DNA of 64,000 bases from Geothrix sp. 21YS21S-2 (GCF_030846775.1 NZ_CP132910.1:151001-215000); one strand, 5' to 3'. Shown: positions 1 to 7,977, counted from the first letter of the stretch. The notes: a model not told the origin generated them from the letters alone. Translations and numbers: made by a program.

Positions 1-31
1 CCTCGCCGAACGCCTGCACCACGGAATCTGA
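1..31 (+). CDS. 3' end of an upstream gene (partial, unidentified)
   Basis: The first bases of the window read as an open frame ending in TGA at 29-31 (residues LAERLHHGI, stop), 9 nt before the next start codon. The fragment is too short to identify. It is proposed only because the spacing is what a co-transcribed upstream gene would give. Confidence 0.3.
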   Translation, partial: LAERLHHGI

Positions 32-40
32 GGCACCCCC

Positions 41-742
41 ATGAAAGCCCCGCAATCCCTCGATCAGCACCTGGAAGCCATCCTCAAGAAGGCGAAGAAA
101 TCCGGAACCTCGGCCAGCCTGCGGGCGGAAGGCGCCGTGAAGATGCTCGGGCATCTGCATGTGCGCAGCCTGGAGACGGGCACCTCCATTCAGTTGGAGG
201 GCCTCAAGCTCAGGGACATCCTGCCCCCCGCGGGCACCGCCGTCACCCTCACCCTCATCCAGGGCGACGAGGTGATCTCCATCCGCACCCGGCTCCTGGA
301 ACCCATCCTCACCGAGTCCGAGCCCAAGCTCCCCCCCGTGCTCCAGGCCGCGTGGCCCACGGAACCCCTGGAGATCCACCCCCGGCGCGAGGTGCGCGTG
401 GCCACCCCGGACCTGCCCCCCCTGGAGGCCACCATCCTCTGGCAGGGCCAGCGGCTCGAGGCCAAGCTGCTGAACCTCACGGACATGGGCATGGGTCTCG
501 GCTTCAAGGACGCGCTCACCTTCGCCTACCACGACCAGCTCGAGGTGGTCACGAACCTCCCCGGCAACGAGGTGCTCACGGTCTCCGGCGACGTGCGCCA
601 CTCCGAGGCCCTGGAGGGCGACGAGCTGCCGACCCGGGTGGGTCTGGTGCTGGTGGACCTGCCCCCCGAGACCCGCGAGGTCCTGCAGCGGTTCATCCAG
701 GCCCGGCGGATGGACCGGTCCACCTCCATGAGGGGGCACTGA
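41..742 (+). CDS. PilZ-domain c-di-GMP-binding protein (YcgR-like)
   Basis: This is a 233-residue cytoplasmic protein. The C-terminal half carries the two PilZ signatures: RREVR at residues 115-119 (RxxxR) and NLTDMG at 145-150, a variant of D/NxSxxG with Thr in the Ser position. The N-terminal ~100 residues resemble the YcgR-type flagellar brake domain in size and placement but are not diagnostic. PilZ proteins bind cyclic di-GMP and pass the signal to flagella, pili or polysaccharide machinery. Flagellar and pilus genes occur elsewhere in the window, so a motility role is plausible but inferred. A GAGG ribosome site precedes the ATG, and the gene probably follows another gene in an operon. 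Confidence 0.8.
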   Translation: MKAPQSLDQHLEAILKKAKKSGTSASLRAEGAVKMLGHLHVRSLETGTSIQLEGLKLRDILPPAGTAVTLTLIQGDEVISIRTRLLEPILTESEPKLPPVLQAAWPTEPLEIHPRREVRVATPDLPPLEATILWQGQRLEAKLLNLTDMGMGLGFKDALTFAYHDQLEVVTNLPGNEVLTVSGDVRHSEALEGDELPTRVGLVLVDLPPETREVLQRFIQARRMDRSTSMRGH

Positions 743-843
743 GCCCCTTTCTTGAACCTTTAAATTTATAACTAATAAATTCCGGTTGCGAAATTCTATT
801 TTGAATTTATTTTGAGACGACTTCTCAGAGCCAAGGAGCAAAC
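743..843. promoter_or_regulatory. AT-rich promoter/leader region before the first lipoprotein gene
   Basis: About 100 bp with base composition sharply richer in A/T than its surroundings (tracts such as taaatttataact and tgaatttatttt) separate the PilZ gene from the lipoprotein gene. It ends in a strong AAGGAG ribosome site before the ATG at 844. No clean -35/-10 pair could be fixed. A similar AT-rich leader precedes the second lipoprotein gene. Confidence 0.4.
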
Positions 844-1596
844 ATGACGCGATTCCGTCGTGCAGGTATCGTCTGCGCCACCGCCCTCCTGGCGAGCGCC
901 TTGATGAATTGCGGAGGAAGTTCCAGCTCATCCCCGGCCGCCCCCCCGCCGCCTCCGTCGGTCAGCCTGGCAGGCGTCTGGGCCGCCACGGACACCCGGA
1001 ACACCACCTACCATGTGCTGGTTCTTCCCACGTCCTTCACCTTCCGCAGCCTGGATTCGAACATGCTCCAGGGCTCCGGGAAATTCACCCTGAGCGGGAG
1101 CGCCCTGGGCGGGACCATCACCGTCTTCCCCACCGCGGCCCTCGTCGCCATCGGATACCCGGTCCAGCAGGGCACCATCAGCGGGACCGGCTCGGCCTCG
1201 GCGATCACGGACACCATCACCCTGGCCGCGGGCACGGCCACCACGTCGCTGACGCCGGACACCCCGAACAACGGGACGGTCCAGCTCTCCGCCCTGGCGG
1301 GCACGTATGCGGCCGACGCAGCCAACACCGCCTCCTCCGCCGGCGGCACCCTGACCCTTGCCGCCGATGGCAGCCTGACGGGGTCGGACCCGGCCGGGAC
1401 CCTCACCGGCACGTTCCAGCAGGTGGCCCCGGGCGTGAACGCGTTCAACGTGGCGATCACCTACACCCCCGCGGGCGCAGCGCCCAAGGCCTACGCCGGT
1501 CTGGCGTTCTACCGGCCGGGGACCGGTCCTTCGATCGTGCTCATGACCGACAACGGCACGGGGCAGCTGGCAGGGATCTTCACCAAGGTTCTGTAA
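844..1596 (+). CDS. Predicted lipoprotein, paralogue of the next gene
   Basis: This 250-residue secreted protein has a hydrophobic leader and a lipobox (ALMNC, lipidated Cys23), followed by a Ser/Pro-rich linker and two beta-rich repeats heavy in Gly, Thr and Ala. Its C-terminal half aligns with the following gene through LAGTY, FNVA.TYTP and L.GIF-type motifs, so the two arose by duplication. No catalytic motif was seen. It is probably an envelope or surface lipoprotein of unknown function. It has its own AT-rich upstream region, separate from the PilZ gene. Confidence 0.7.
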   Translation: MTRFRRAGIVCATALLASALMNCGGSSSSSPAAPPPPPSVSLAGVWAATDTRNTTYHVLVLPTSFTFRSLDSNMLQGSGKFTLSGSALGGTITVFPTAALVAIGYPVQQGTISGTGSASAITDTITLAAGTATTSLTPDTPNNGTVQLSALAGTYAADAANTASSAGGTLTLAADGSLTGSDPAGTLTGTFQQVAPGVNAFNVAITYTPAGAAPKAYAGLAFYRPGTGPSIVLMTDNGTGQLAGIFTKVL

Positions 1597-1733
1597 TATT
1601 TAATAATCATCAAACCTGCGTCCGTTTGCTCTTTTTGCCCGCTCAAAAGGGGTTAAAAAATAATGTGCCTTGCATTGCGGAAATAAATTAATAATTTATT
1701 ATTGGTCTTGCCTGCAACCCATGGAGGACGGCA
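1597..1733. promoter_or_regulatory. AT-rich intergenic region before the second lipoprotein
   Basis: 137 bp, with runs such as aaataaattaataatttatt directly upstream of a GGAGG ribosome site for the ATG at 1734. It resembles the leader of the first lipoprotein gene in composition, which suggests each gene has its own promoter. No confident promoter boxes could be assigned. Confidence 0.35.
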
Positions 1734-2507
1734 ATGACCTTGACTAGATTTCCCCTGGGCGCCCTGTCCCTGGCGCTCGTTAGCCTGATCGGATGCGGCG
1801 GAACGAGGAACCTCCCCGCTCCCACCCTGGGGAACATGGGCGGGATCTATTCCGGTAAGGACGCGGCCGGCAGGCTCCACTACGCCTTGATCAAGGCGGG
1901 CGACGGGACCTTCAGCTGGCTGGCCACCGACCGCAGCCTGGTCTACGGGACGTTCGATCTGAACGGCAGCATGGTGGAGGGCCAGGCCTTTGCTTTCGCG
2001 CCTGGCGCGCCCGACGTCCAGGGGGCCCCCAACCGCTTGACGCTCGGCGGAGGCGCCTCCGCGGGCGCCATCAGCCTCACGGCCACCGACGGCGCCGGCG
2101 CCGCGATGTCGGCCGCCTTCAACCTGGAGCCGGACTCCAACGGGACCACCGCGCTCAAGGACCTGGCGGGCACCTACACCGCCTCCGCGCAGGACGCCTC
2201 CAACGGAACCGGTGCGACGGTCCACATCGGGGAGAACGGCACCCTTTCCGGAGGGGACGCGGCCTTGGGCTCCCTTTCAGGCACGGTGACGCAGCCCGTG
2301 GCCGGGACCAACGGGTTCAACGTGGCGTTCACCTATACGCCCTACGACGCCGCGGACGGGTCCGCCATGACGTTTACCGGGGTGGCCTTCCGTCTCAAGG
2401 GCGCGAGGACCGGCCTCGCCCTGATGACCCAGTCGGGGGTTTCGCAGTTCTCCGGCATCTTCGCGTCGGTGCCTGATCCCACCGCCGCCCGCACCGGGGC
2501 CAGGTAG
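1734..2507 (+). CDS. Predicted lipoprotein, paralogue of the preceding gene
   Basis: This 257-residue protein has a signal peptide with lipobox (LIGC, Cys21). The C-terminal half (LAGTY, NGTLSG, NGFNVAFTYTP, FSGIFASV) repeats the pattern of the preceding lipoprotein. The N-terminal half differs more and reads like a small beta domain (GGIYSGKDAAGRLHYALIK). No enzyme motif was found. The stop codon abuts the stop of the convergent mlaD-like gene with no spacer (TAG followed directly by CTA). Function unknown; outer-membrane or periplasmic location inferred. Confidence 0.68.
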   Translation: MTLTRFPLGALSLALVSLIGCGGTRNLPAPTLGNMGGIYSGKDAAGRLHYALIKAGDGTFSWLATDRSLVYGTFDLNGSMVEGQAFAFAPGAPDVQGAPNRLTLGGGASAGAISLTATDGAGAAMSAAFNLEPDSNGTTALKDLAGTYTASAQDASNGTGATVHIGENGTLSGGDAALGSLSGTVTQPVAGTNGFNVAFTYTPYDAADGSAMTFTGVAFRLKGARTGLALMTQSGVSQFSGIFASVPDPTAARTGAR

Positions 2508-3470
2508 CTACTTCTTCCGGTTCTCCTCGGCGCGCCGGGCGGCGTCGTCCCGCTCGGCCTGGGAGGGCTTGCCCCAGACGATGCGGTTGGGCTTGGCCTT
2601 GAGGATCTCCAGGAGCTCCTCGGTGGACCGGAGGTTCCGGTCCAGGGCCTTGAGGGCCGCGTCGGCGCCGGGGCCCGCCGTCTTCAGGAGGGCGCGGGCC
2701 TCCTTGGCGAGTTCGCCGGATTCCCGGAGGGTGACCGCCAGGTGCGCCACGATGGCGTCCAGGTCCCCGGAGCGCTTGTCCAGGAGGCCCTGGACGGTGG
2801 CGAGGCTCTTGTCCAGGTTCACCAGGCTGCGGTCGGCCACGGCCATGGAGGCGTCGCCGTGCCGGGCCAGGGCCTGGCCCTCCAGGGCCAGCCTGCGGAA
2901 CTCCAGGAGGGTCTCGTCCAGGTCGGCCAGCACCTTGGCGATCCTCGGGCTGTCCAGCACGGCCCCGGCGCCCTTGGCCTTGAACGGGCCGCGCAGGTCG
3001 GTGACGGCGCCGTCCAGGTTGGCGATGAGGTGGCTGGCGTCCTCCAGGAGGGTGGCCAGGGACGCGCTGGCGGCGCCGCGCAGGGTGGCGCCGGGCTGGA
3101 GCGCCGCGAGGCGCAGGGGGGGCTCGGGCAGCTGCAGGTCCACGAAGGAGCCGCCCAGGGGCTTGGCCACCACCACGGCGCGGGTGCCCTGCCACAGGAC
3201 GATGTCGGTTCGCAGGCCGAGGGTCGCCAGGAACCGGTACTCCACGCCGTCGCGCTGCAGGCGGATCCCCTTCACCTGGCCCACCCGCAGGCCCTGGAGC
3301 TGGACCTCCGTGCCCTCCGACAGGTCCGAGGCGGTCTCCAGGGCCACCTGGTACGGGGTCTCCTTGGTGAGGATGGCCGTGAGGCTGCGGTGGAAGAGGA
3401 ATCCGGCGAACACCGCCAGGGCCAGGAACACCAGCAGGCCGATCTTGGCGTCGTCCTTTTCGAGCTTCAT
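2508..3470 (-). CDS. mlaD: MCE-domain lipid transport protein (MlaD family)
   Basis: 320 residues, with one N-terminal membrane anchor (about residues 10-26), a single MCE domain (about 37-120, with the typical EGTEVQLQGLRVGQVKGI stretch) and a long alpha-helical, Leu/Ala/Glu-rich C-terminal region. MlaD proteins form the periplasmic substrate-binding ring of Mla phospholipid transporters. The gene starts inside the end of the ATPase-like gene (4-nt ATGA overlap), in the order mlaE-mlaF-mlaD. The C-terminal helical extension is longer than in E. coli MlaD. Confidence 0.88.
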   Translation of the reverse strand: MKLEKDDAKIGLLVFLALAVFAGFLFHRSLTAILTKETPYQVALETASDLSEGTEVQLQGLRVGQVKGIRLQRDGVEYRFLATLGLRTDIVLWQGTRAVVVAKPLGGSFVDLQLPEPPLRLAALQPGATLRGAASASLATLLEDASHLIANLDGAVTDLRGPFKAKGAGAVLDSPRIAKVLADLDETLLEFRRLALEGQALARHGDASMAVADRSLVNLDKSLATVQGLLDKRSGDLDAIVAHLAVTLRESGELAKEARALLKTAGPGADAALKALDRNLRSTEELLEILKAKPNRIVWGKPSQAERDDAARRAEENRKK

Positions 3471-4141
3471 GGGGTCCTCCCGGCCGTGAGGCGTCCGTCT
3501 TCGATGCGCAGCTCCGCTCCCAGGTCACCCATCCAGTCGTCCCCCACCAGGACGAGGGTGGTCTCCGGATCCCGGGCCGCCCATTCCAGCATGGCGTGGG
3601 CGGCCCGGCGGCTGCCGGCGTCCAGGCCCCCCGCGGGCCGGTCCACGAGCCAGAGCTTCGAGCCCTTGGCGCCGGCCCGGGCCAGGGCCGCCATCCAGCT
3701 GGCCCGGTCCGCGGGGATGCGCGGCCTCGCGGCGGCGGACCGCTCCAGCCCGGCCCGCTCCAGCCAGCGCATGGCCTCCTCGCGGGCCTCGTCCCGCCCG
3801 GCTTTTCGCGCGAACCGCAAGGGCAGGGCCACGTTGTCCAGGAGGGTCAGGTTCACGGCGAGCCCGCCGTCGGTGGGCACCCAGCCCAGGTCGCCGGAAT
3901 TGATGTAGGGGTGGCTCAAGGCGTCCACGTCGACCTCGGCGCCGTCCAGCAGCACCCGGCCCGCCTGGGGCCGGGCCAGGCCCGAGCAGAGCCTCAGGAG
4001 GGCGGTGGCCCCGGTTCCCAGGCCGCCCTGGAGGTGCCACCGCGCGCCCTTCTCCAGGCGCCAGTCGAGCCCCTCGAACACCATGCGCCCGTCGGGGGAC
4101 GCCAGGGAGACCCCTTCCAGGGCGAGGAGCGGCTCAGGCAT
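3467..4141 (-). CDS. MlaF-like ABC ATPase homologue with degenerate catalytic motifs
   Basis: This 224-residue protein sits where the Mla ATPase belongs, between permease and MCE protein, and keeps the ABC fold pattern (VFEGLDWRLEKG, Walker A region, WLVDRPAGGLD). Every catalytic motif is altered. Walker A reads GGLGTGAT with Ala45 where the essential Lys should be. The LSGGQ signature is absent (IPADRASWMAALARA occupies its place). The Walker B Glu after Asp167 is Arg168. The switch His is missing (VLVGDDWM instead of the usual VTHD). It is shorter than typical MlaF (about 250-270 residues). It is likely unable to hydrolyse ATP and may act as a structural partner or pseudo-ATPase. The frame is intact and overlaps both neighbours, which argues against a decaying gene. 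Confidence 0.8.
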   Translation of the reverse strand: MPEPLLALEGVSLASPDGRMVFEGLDWRLEKGARWHLQGGLGTGATALLRLCSGLARPQAGRVLLDGAEVDVDALSHPYINSGDLGWVPTDGGLAVNLTLLDNVALPLRFARKAGRDEAREEAMRWLERAGLERSAAARPRIPADRASWMAALARAGAKGSKLWLVDRPAGGLDAGSRRAAHAMLEWAARDPETTLVLVGDDWMGDLGAELRIEDGRLTAGRTP

Positions 4142-4961
4142 AGATCAGCACCGACAGGAAGGCGCCCGCCAGCAGCAGGATCGCCAGGGAGCCCACGGCG
4201 GCCTTCGTGACGGCCTGGGGGATCTCGGTGGTGCTCACCCTCACCCGCAGGCCGAAGGACGTGCACAGCAGCGGGATGGCGGTGCCGAACACGAGGGCCT
4301 TGCACAGGGTCGCCGCCAGCTCCCGGGGGCCCACGGCCCGCACCAGGGCGTCGGCGAAGGCCGAGAACGACAGCGGCAGCCGGAGCCAGGCCACCAGGAA
4401 TCCGCCCATGAGGGCCACCGTGTCGAAGTAGATGATCAGGGCGAAGAGCGAGATGATGCCGCCCAGGAGCCGGGGAACGAGGAGGTACTGCACCGGGTCC
4501 ACCCCGTTGAGGTAGAGGGCGTCGATCTCCCCGCTGAGCTGGCGGGAGGCCATCTCGGTGGCGATGGCCGTGCCGCTGCGGCTGATGACAACGATGCCCA
4601 CCAGAAGCGGCCCCAGCTCGCGGATGACCAGCTGGGCGAGTATCTGGCAGATGTAGTTCTCCATGCCGAAGCCCGAGAGCTGTCCGAAGACCTGCAGCAG
4701 CGTGATCCCGCCGATCAGCAGGGCCGCCAGGGTGCAGAGGGGCAGGGCGTCCAGGGCCGTGAACCGGATCTGGGTGCGGGTCACTTCCAGCACCACGCGC
4801 ACCTGCTCGCCCCGCAGGCGCAGGACCCCCTTCACGCAGGCGATGAAAAGCCAGGCGAGCGAGCCTACCTGGGCGAAGGCCGACCGGATGTTTCCCCCGA
4901 GACCGCGGGCGGCCTCCCCGGGCAGCGCGAGCAGCCTGAACGCGGGACCTTCGGATTCCAT
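4134..4961 (-). CDS. mlaE: MlaE-family lipid ABC transporter permease
   Basis: 275 residues with five to six hydrophobic segments and the MlaE-type central region (GMENYICQILAQLVIRELGP, then ISRSGTAIATEM and GEIDALYLNGVDP). This inner-membrane permease moves phospholipids between membranes together with an MCE protein and an ATPase. It is first in the mlaE-mlaF-mlaD operon and overlaps the next gene by 8 nt. Because the adjacent ATPase is degenerate, the energy source for this transporter is unclear from the window. Confidence 0.9.
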   Translation of the reverse strand: MESEGPAFRLLALPGEAARGLGGNIRSAFAQVGSLAWLFIACVKGVLRLRGEQVRVVLEVTRTQIRFTALDALPLCTLAALLIGGITLLQVFGQLSGFGMENYICQILAQLVIRELGPLLVGIVVISRSGTAIATEMASRQLSGEIDALYLNGVDPVQYLLVPRLLGGIISLFALIIYFDTVALMGGFLVAWLRLPLSFSAFADALVRAVGPRELAATLCKALVFGTAIPLLCTSFGLRVRVSTTEIPQAVTKAAVGSLAILLLAGAFLSVLIYA

Positions 4962-5001
4962 GCAATCACCCTACCAAGTCCAGGCACGGTAAGCTAATGG
5001 G

Positions 5002-5874
5002 ATGGCGACACAAAGCTGGAAATTCACGGTAGACCCCGCCGAGGAGGGCATGAGGCTGGACCAGCTGGTCTCGGCCCATACCGGCCTCAGCCGCAGGAAG
5101 GCCCGGGAGGTGCTCCAGCTCGGGGGCGTCCAGGCCCACCGCAAGCGCATCAAGGTGGCCTCCAAGCAGCTGAGGCCCGGGACCGAAGTGGCGGTGTCCC
5201 TGGACGACTCGCTGGGCCAGCCCCTGGACCTGGTCGTCCCCGTTCTATTCGAGGACGACTTCCTCCTGGTGGTGGACAAGCCCGCGGGCATGGCCTCCCA
5301 GGGCACCCAGGCCTCGGACCTGCACGACCTCACCGCCCTCCTGCAGCGGCAGCGCCCCGGGCGGTTCCTGGCCCTCCAGCACCGCCTGGACCAGGGCACC
5401 TCGGGCATCCTGGTCATCGCCAAGGACCCCTCCGCCCACCTGGGCACGCAGTTCCAGGCCCGGACCATCGGGAAGACCTACCTGGCCCGGGTCTCCCGGC
5501 ACCTGGAACCCTGCACGGTGGACCTGCCCATCGGCCGCGTGCGCGGATCCAGGCCGGCGCGCTTCGGCTGCACCGGGGACCTGCTGGATCCGAGGCCTTC
5601 GGTCACGGACTTCCGCCCGGCCACGGCGGAGGAGACCGGGGGCTTCCTCCCCGGCTTCTGGGTGGTGGCCACCCCGCACACCGGGCGCACCCACCAGATA
5701 AGGGTCCACCTCTCCCACCTGGGGGCGCCGGTCTACGGCGACGGCCTCTACTTCGGCGAGAAGTCCGACCACCTGTGGCTCCACGCCTGGAAGCTCTCCA
5801 TCGAGCACCCCATCACCGGCGCGCGCATGGACCTGGTGGCGCCTCCCGGGCGGTTCCTGGGGGACCCTGCGTGA
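5002..5874 (+). CDS. RluA-family 23S rRNA pseudouridine synthase (RluD-like)
   Basis: 290 residues. An N-terminal S4 RNA-binding domain (GMRLDQLVSAHTGLSRRKAREV) is followed by the catalytic domain with HRLDQGTSG, whose Asp130 is the conserved nucleophilic aspartate of pseudouridine synthases, and the GRTHQIRVHLSHLG motif. The family isomerises specific uridines in 23S rRNA or tRNA. RluD-like specificity is suggested by the S4 domain but not proven. The stop codon overlaps the GTG start of the lipid kinase gene (GTGA), so the two are translationally coupled. Confidence 0.9.
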   Translation: MATQSWKFTVDPAEEGMRLDQLVSAHTGLSRRKAREVLQLGGVQAHRKRIKVASKQLRPGTEVAVSLDDSLGQPLDLVVPVLFEDDFLLVVDKPAGMASQGTQASDLHDLTALLQRQRPGRFLALQHRLDQGTSGILVIAKDPSAHLGTQFQARTIGKTYLARVSRHLEPCTVDLPIGRVRGSRPARFGCTGDLLDPRPSVTDFRPATAEETGGFLPGFWVVATPHTGRTHQIRVHLSHLGAPVYGDGLYFGEKSDHLWLHAWKLSIEHPITGARMDLVAPPGRFLGDPA

Positions 5875-6815
5875 TCCGGACGCCCCTGGTCTTCAACCCG
5901 CTGTCGGGGCACGGCCGGATGGACCCCGCCGCGCTCCTGGCCCGGCTCCCCCGGGAGGTCCGGGACCGCCTGGAACCGGTGCCCCTGGAACTCCCCTTCG
6001 ACTACGAGCCCTGGATCCGCCAGGCCCTGGCCGCGGGGGGGCCGCTCCTCGTGTGGGGCGGCGACGGCACCCTCCACCACGCCGGCGCCGCCCTGTCCGG
6101 GCTGGGCCTGCCGGTGCCCCTGGGCGCGATCCCGGGCGGTTCGGGCAACGGCATCGTCCGGGGCCTGCGCACGCCCCTGGACCCCGCCGGCGCCGTCCTG
6201 AGGCTCCTGGAGGGCCGGGACCTGGCCATGGACCTGGGGCGCCTGGACGGCGCGCCCTTCCTGAACCTCTGCGGCACCGGCTTCGAGGCCGAGGTGGCCC
6301 TGGCCTTCGACCAGGCCCACGGCCGCGGCTTCAGGACCTACGCGCGCAACTGCGTGGCCCTCTGGAAGAACCACAAGGACGTGGGCCTGCGCTGGGAGGC
6401 CGACCTTCCGGCGCAGGAGGCCGCGGGCCGCATGGACAAGCTCAGGGCAGCCTGGAGGGGCCCCGAGCCCGAGCTGCCGGCTTCCGCCTGGAGCCTGTGC
6501 TTCGCCAACCTGCCCCAGTACGGCTCCGGCCTCTGGATCGCGCCCGGCGCGCACCCCGCCGACGGAATGCTCAGCTGGGTCCGGCTCAAGCGCCCCGGCG
6601 TGCTCGATATCCTGGCCGAGGTGCCCCAGGTGTTCCGGGAGGGGGGGCGCACCCCCCTGCGTCAGGAGGGCCGCCTCCTGCGGGCCGTGGTGCGCCTGGA
6701 CCGGCCCTGCCCCTGGCACATGGACGGCGAGCCGGCGCCCGGAAGGGATCGGGCGGAGATCACGGTGGAGAAGGGGGCCTTCCCCATGCGGGTGACGGCG
6801 GATTGTCCGTTCTAG
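5871..6815 (+). CDS. Diacylglycerol/lipid kinase family protein (YegS/DgkB-like)
   Basis: 314 residues from a GTG start chosen because it overlaps the preceding stop codon. It opens with VFNPLSGHG and carries GGDGT at residues 63-67 and PGGSGNG shortly after, the nucleotide-binding signatures of the DAGK catalytic domain. The rest has the two-domain layout of soluble YegS/DgkB lipid kinases, which phosphorylate diacylglycerol or a related membrane lipid with ATP. Substrate unknown. Longer in-frame starts exist upstream inside the pseudouridine synthase gene but are less likely. Confidence 0.87.
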   Translation: MIRTPLVFNPLSGHGRMDPAALLARLPREVRDRLEPVPLELPFDYEPWIRQALAAGGPLLVWGGDGTLHHAGAALSGLGLPVPLGAIPGGSGNGIVRGLRTPLDPAGAVLRLLEGRDLAMDLGRLDGAPFLNLCGTGFEAEVALAFDQAHGRGFRTYARNCVALWKNHKDVGLRWEADLPAQEAAGRMDKLRAAWRGPEPELPASAWSLCFANLPQYGSGLWIAPGAHPADGMLSWVRLKRPGVLDILAEVPQVFREGGRTPLRQEGRLLRAVVRLDRPCPWHMDGEPAPGRDRAEITVEKGAFPMRVTADCPF

Positions 6816-6827
6816 ACATCATGAGTT

Positions 6828-6877
6828 GACCCATCCCACACCAAGCTTAAACCGCGTTGCTTGAGGTGGGACGGGTC
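6828..6877. terminator. Long hairpin between convergent genes
   Basis: Arms at 6828-6839 (gacccatcccac) and 6866-6877 (gtgggacgggtc) pair over 12 bp with one mismatch, and an inner CAAGC/GCTTG pairing extends the stem. The hairpin fills the gap between the convergent lipid kinase and toxin genes. There is no clear U-tract, so it may act as a bidirectional transcription barrier rather than a textbook intrinsic terminator. Confidence 0.55.
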
Positions 6878-7171
6878 CTAGGGATGCGGCGTGATCGCGA
6901 GGATCGTGATCACGTCCTTGCCTGGCCCGTAGTGCCAGAAGATGCGGTAGGCGGCGGGGGTGCGGTTCTCGGCGTAGGCCTCGAAGACCTTCTCCCCGCC
7001 GGGACCCGTGAGAGAGGAATACGCGTGGGTGTTCAATCCCTTGTGGCGAGGGTCCACCTCCAGGATGCCCAGGGCCTTCCTGACGGCCTTGAGACGCTTC
7101 GAAAGCCCTTTGTCCCTTTCCAGATCCGATAAGTTCGAATCGGCTTCAGCCGTGAATCTCAGCCTGGTCAC
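6878..7171 (-). CDS. RelE/ParE-family toxin of a type II toxin-antitoxin pair
   Basis: 97 residues with the small RelE-like fold pattern: N-terminal helices rich in Lys/Arg (LSKRLKAVRKALGILEVDP), then beta strands (GEKVFEAYAENRTPAAYRIFWHYG) and a C-terminal DVITILAITPHP strand. RelE-type toxins usually cleave ribosome-bound mRNA, while ParE-type toxins poison gyrase; the sequence does not decide between them. It overlaps the upstream antitoxin gene by 4 nt, the normal arrangement with antitoxin first. Confidence 0.78.
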   Translation of the reverse strand: MTRLRFTAEADSNLSDLERDKGLSKRLKAVRKALGILEVDPRHKGLNTHAYSSLTGPGGEKVFEAYAENRTPAAYRIFWHYGPGKDVITILAITPHP

Positions 7172-7446
7172 TCATCGGGCTCCTGCGCGTGCTTGGCGAA
7201 ACTGCCGCGCTCCACGATGCGTCCTTCCGCGGAATCCTTCAATCCCTTCTGGACGGCCTTCATGGCCTCGGGGTTGTTCCAGAGCCACGCCTCGATGGCC
7301 GGCACCTCGACCTGCGGCTCGAGGATGATTCGGCCCTTGCCGTCCCGGTAGGCCTTGAAACTGCTCGCGCCGGCGGCGAGGCTGCCGAGGGTGATGCGGC
7401 CCTTGCTGTCGGGACGGAGCGACTTCCTGGGTTCAGTGACGGCCAT
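7168..7446 (-). CDS. AbrB-like antitoxin of the toxin-antitoxin pair
   Basis: 92 residues from the ATG at 7446, chosen because a GGAGG ribosome site precedes it. The N-terminus (LRPDSKGRITLGSLAAGASSFKAY) resembles the swapped-hairpin AbrB/SpoVT DNA-binding domain, and the C-terminal half is a helical, acidic tail that could wrap the toxin. It lies directly upstream of the RelE-like gene with a 4-nt overlap. A longer frame starting about 60 nt upstream would include the promoter and is rejected. Autoregulation is likely given the inverted repeat upstream. Confidence 0.7.
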   Translation of the reverse strand: MAVTEPRKSLRPDSKGRITLGSLAAGASSFKAYRDGKGRIILEPQVEVPAIEAWLWNNPEAMKAVQKGLKDSAEGRIVERGSFAKHAQEPDE

Positions 7447-7463
7447 TGCCACCCTCCGGGAAA

Positions 7464-7508
7464 AGTATGGGTCAGGTGGGATACCGTCGCAAGTGGGAAT
7501 ACCCACTT
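7464..7508 (-). promoter_or_regulatory. Promoter and inverted-repeat operator of the toxin-antitoxin operon
   Basis: On the minus strand a TTGCGA (7487-7492) and CATACT (7464-7469) pair with a 17-bp spacer lies upstream of the antitoxin start. A perfect 7-bp inverted repeat, aagtggg-aata-cccactt (7491-7508), overlaps the -35 box. That is a typical position for an antitoxin operator. Direct observation of sequence; regulatory role inferred. Confidence 0.55.
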
Positions 7509-7518
7509 TCCCACTTCG

Positions 7519-7977
7519 CTACCAGCCCTCCGTCTGCCGCAGTGCCTCGTACAGCCCCACCGCCGCCGCCTGCGCCAAGTTCAGGCTCCGGTGGAACTCC
7601 CCCCGCATGGGGATCTTCACCAGCCGCTCGGGATGGGCTTCGATGATCTCTGGCGGCAGGCCGACCGTCTCCCGGCCGAACACGAGGCCGTCGCCGTCCT
7701 GCCACCTCACGTCGGTGTGGCGGCGGTCGCCCTTGGTGCTGAAGAACCACAGCCGCATCTCCGGTTCCGCGGCCAGGAAGGCCTCCCAGGAGGCGTGGTG
7801 GGTGGGGTTCAGCCGCTCCCAGTAGTCCAGGCCCGCGCGGCGCAGGTAGTAGTCCGAGGTGTCGAAGCCCAGGGGGTGGACGAGGTGGAGCCGGGTGTCG
7901 GTGGACACGCAGAGGCGGCCGATGCTGCCGGTGTTCTGGGGGATTTCCGGCTGGTGCAGGACGATGTGGAAGGGCAC
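7519..7977 (-). CDS. trmL: tRNA (cytidine(34)-2'-O)-methyltransferase
   Basis: 152 residues from a GTG start at 7977, a length matching TrmL (about 155). Motifs of the SPOUT family are present: FHIVLHQPEIPQNTGSIGR at the N-terminus, HLVHPLGFD, LVFGRETVGLP and a C-terminal RSLNLAQAAAVGLYEAL, which form the trefoil-knot SAM site. The enzyme 2'-O-methylates the wobble base of certain leucine tRNAs. The frame stays open further upstream, but that part overlaps the divergent HIT gene and lacks similarity to the family. Confidence 0.92.
   Translation of the reverse strand: MPFHIVLHQPEIPQNTGSIGRLCVSTDTRLHLVHPLGFDTSDYYLRRAGLDYWERLNPTHHASWEAFLAAEPEMRLWFFSTKGDRRHTDVRWQDGDGLVFGRETVGLPPEIIEAHPERLVKIPMRGEFHRSLNLAQAAAVGLYEALRQTEGW

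Noticed and set aside
7125..7150. TTCGAATC-like sequence suggesting a tRNA T-loop
   Set aside because: It lies inside the toxin coding region and no cloverleaf could be drawn around it.
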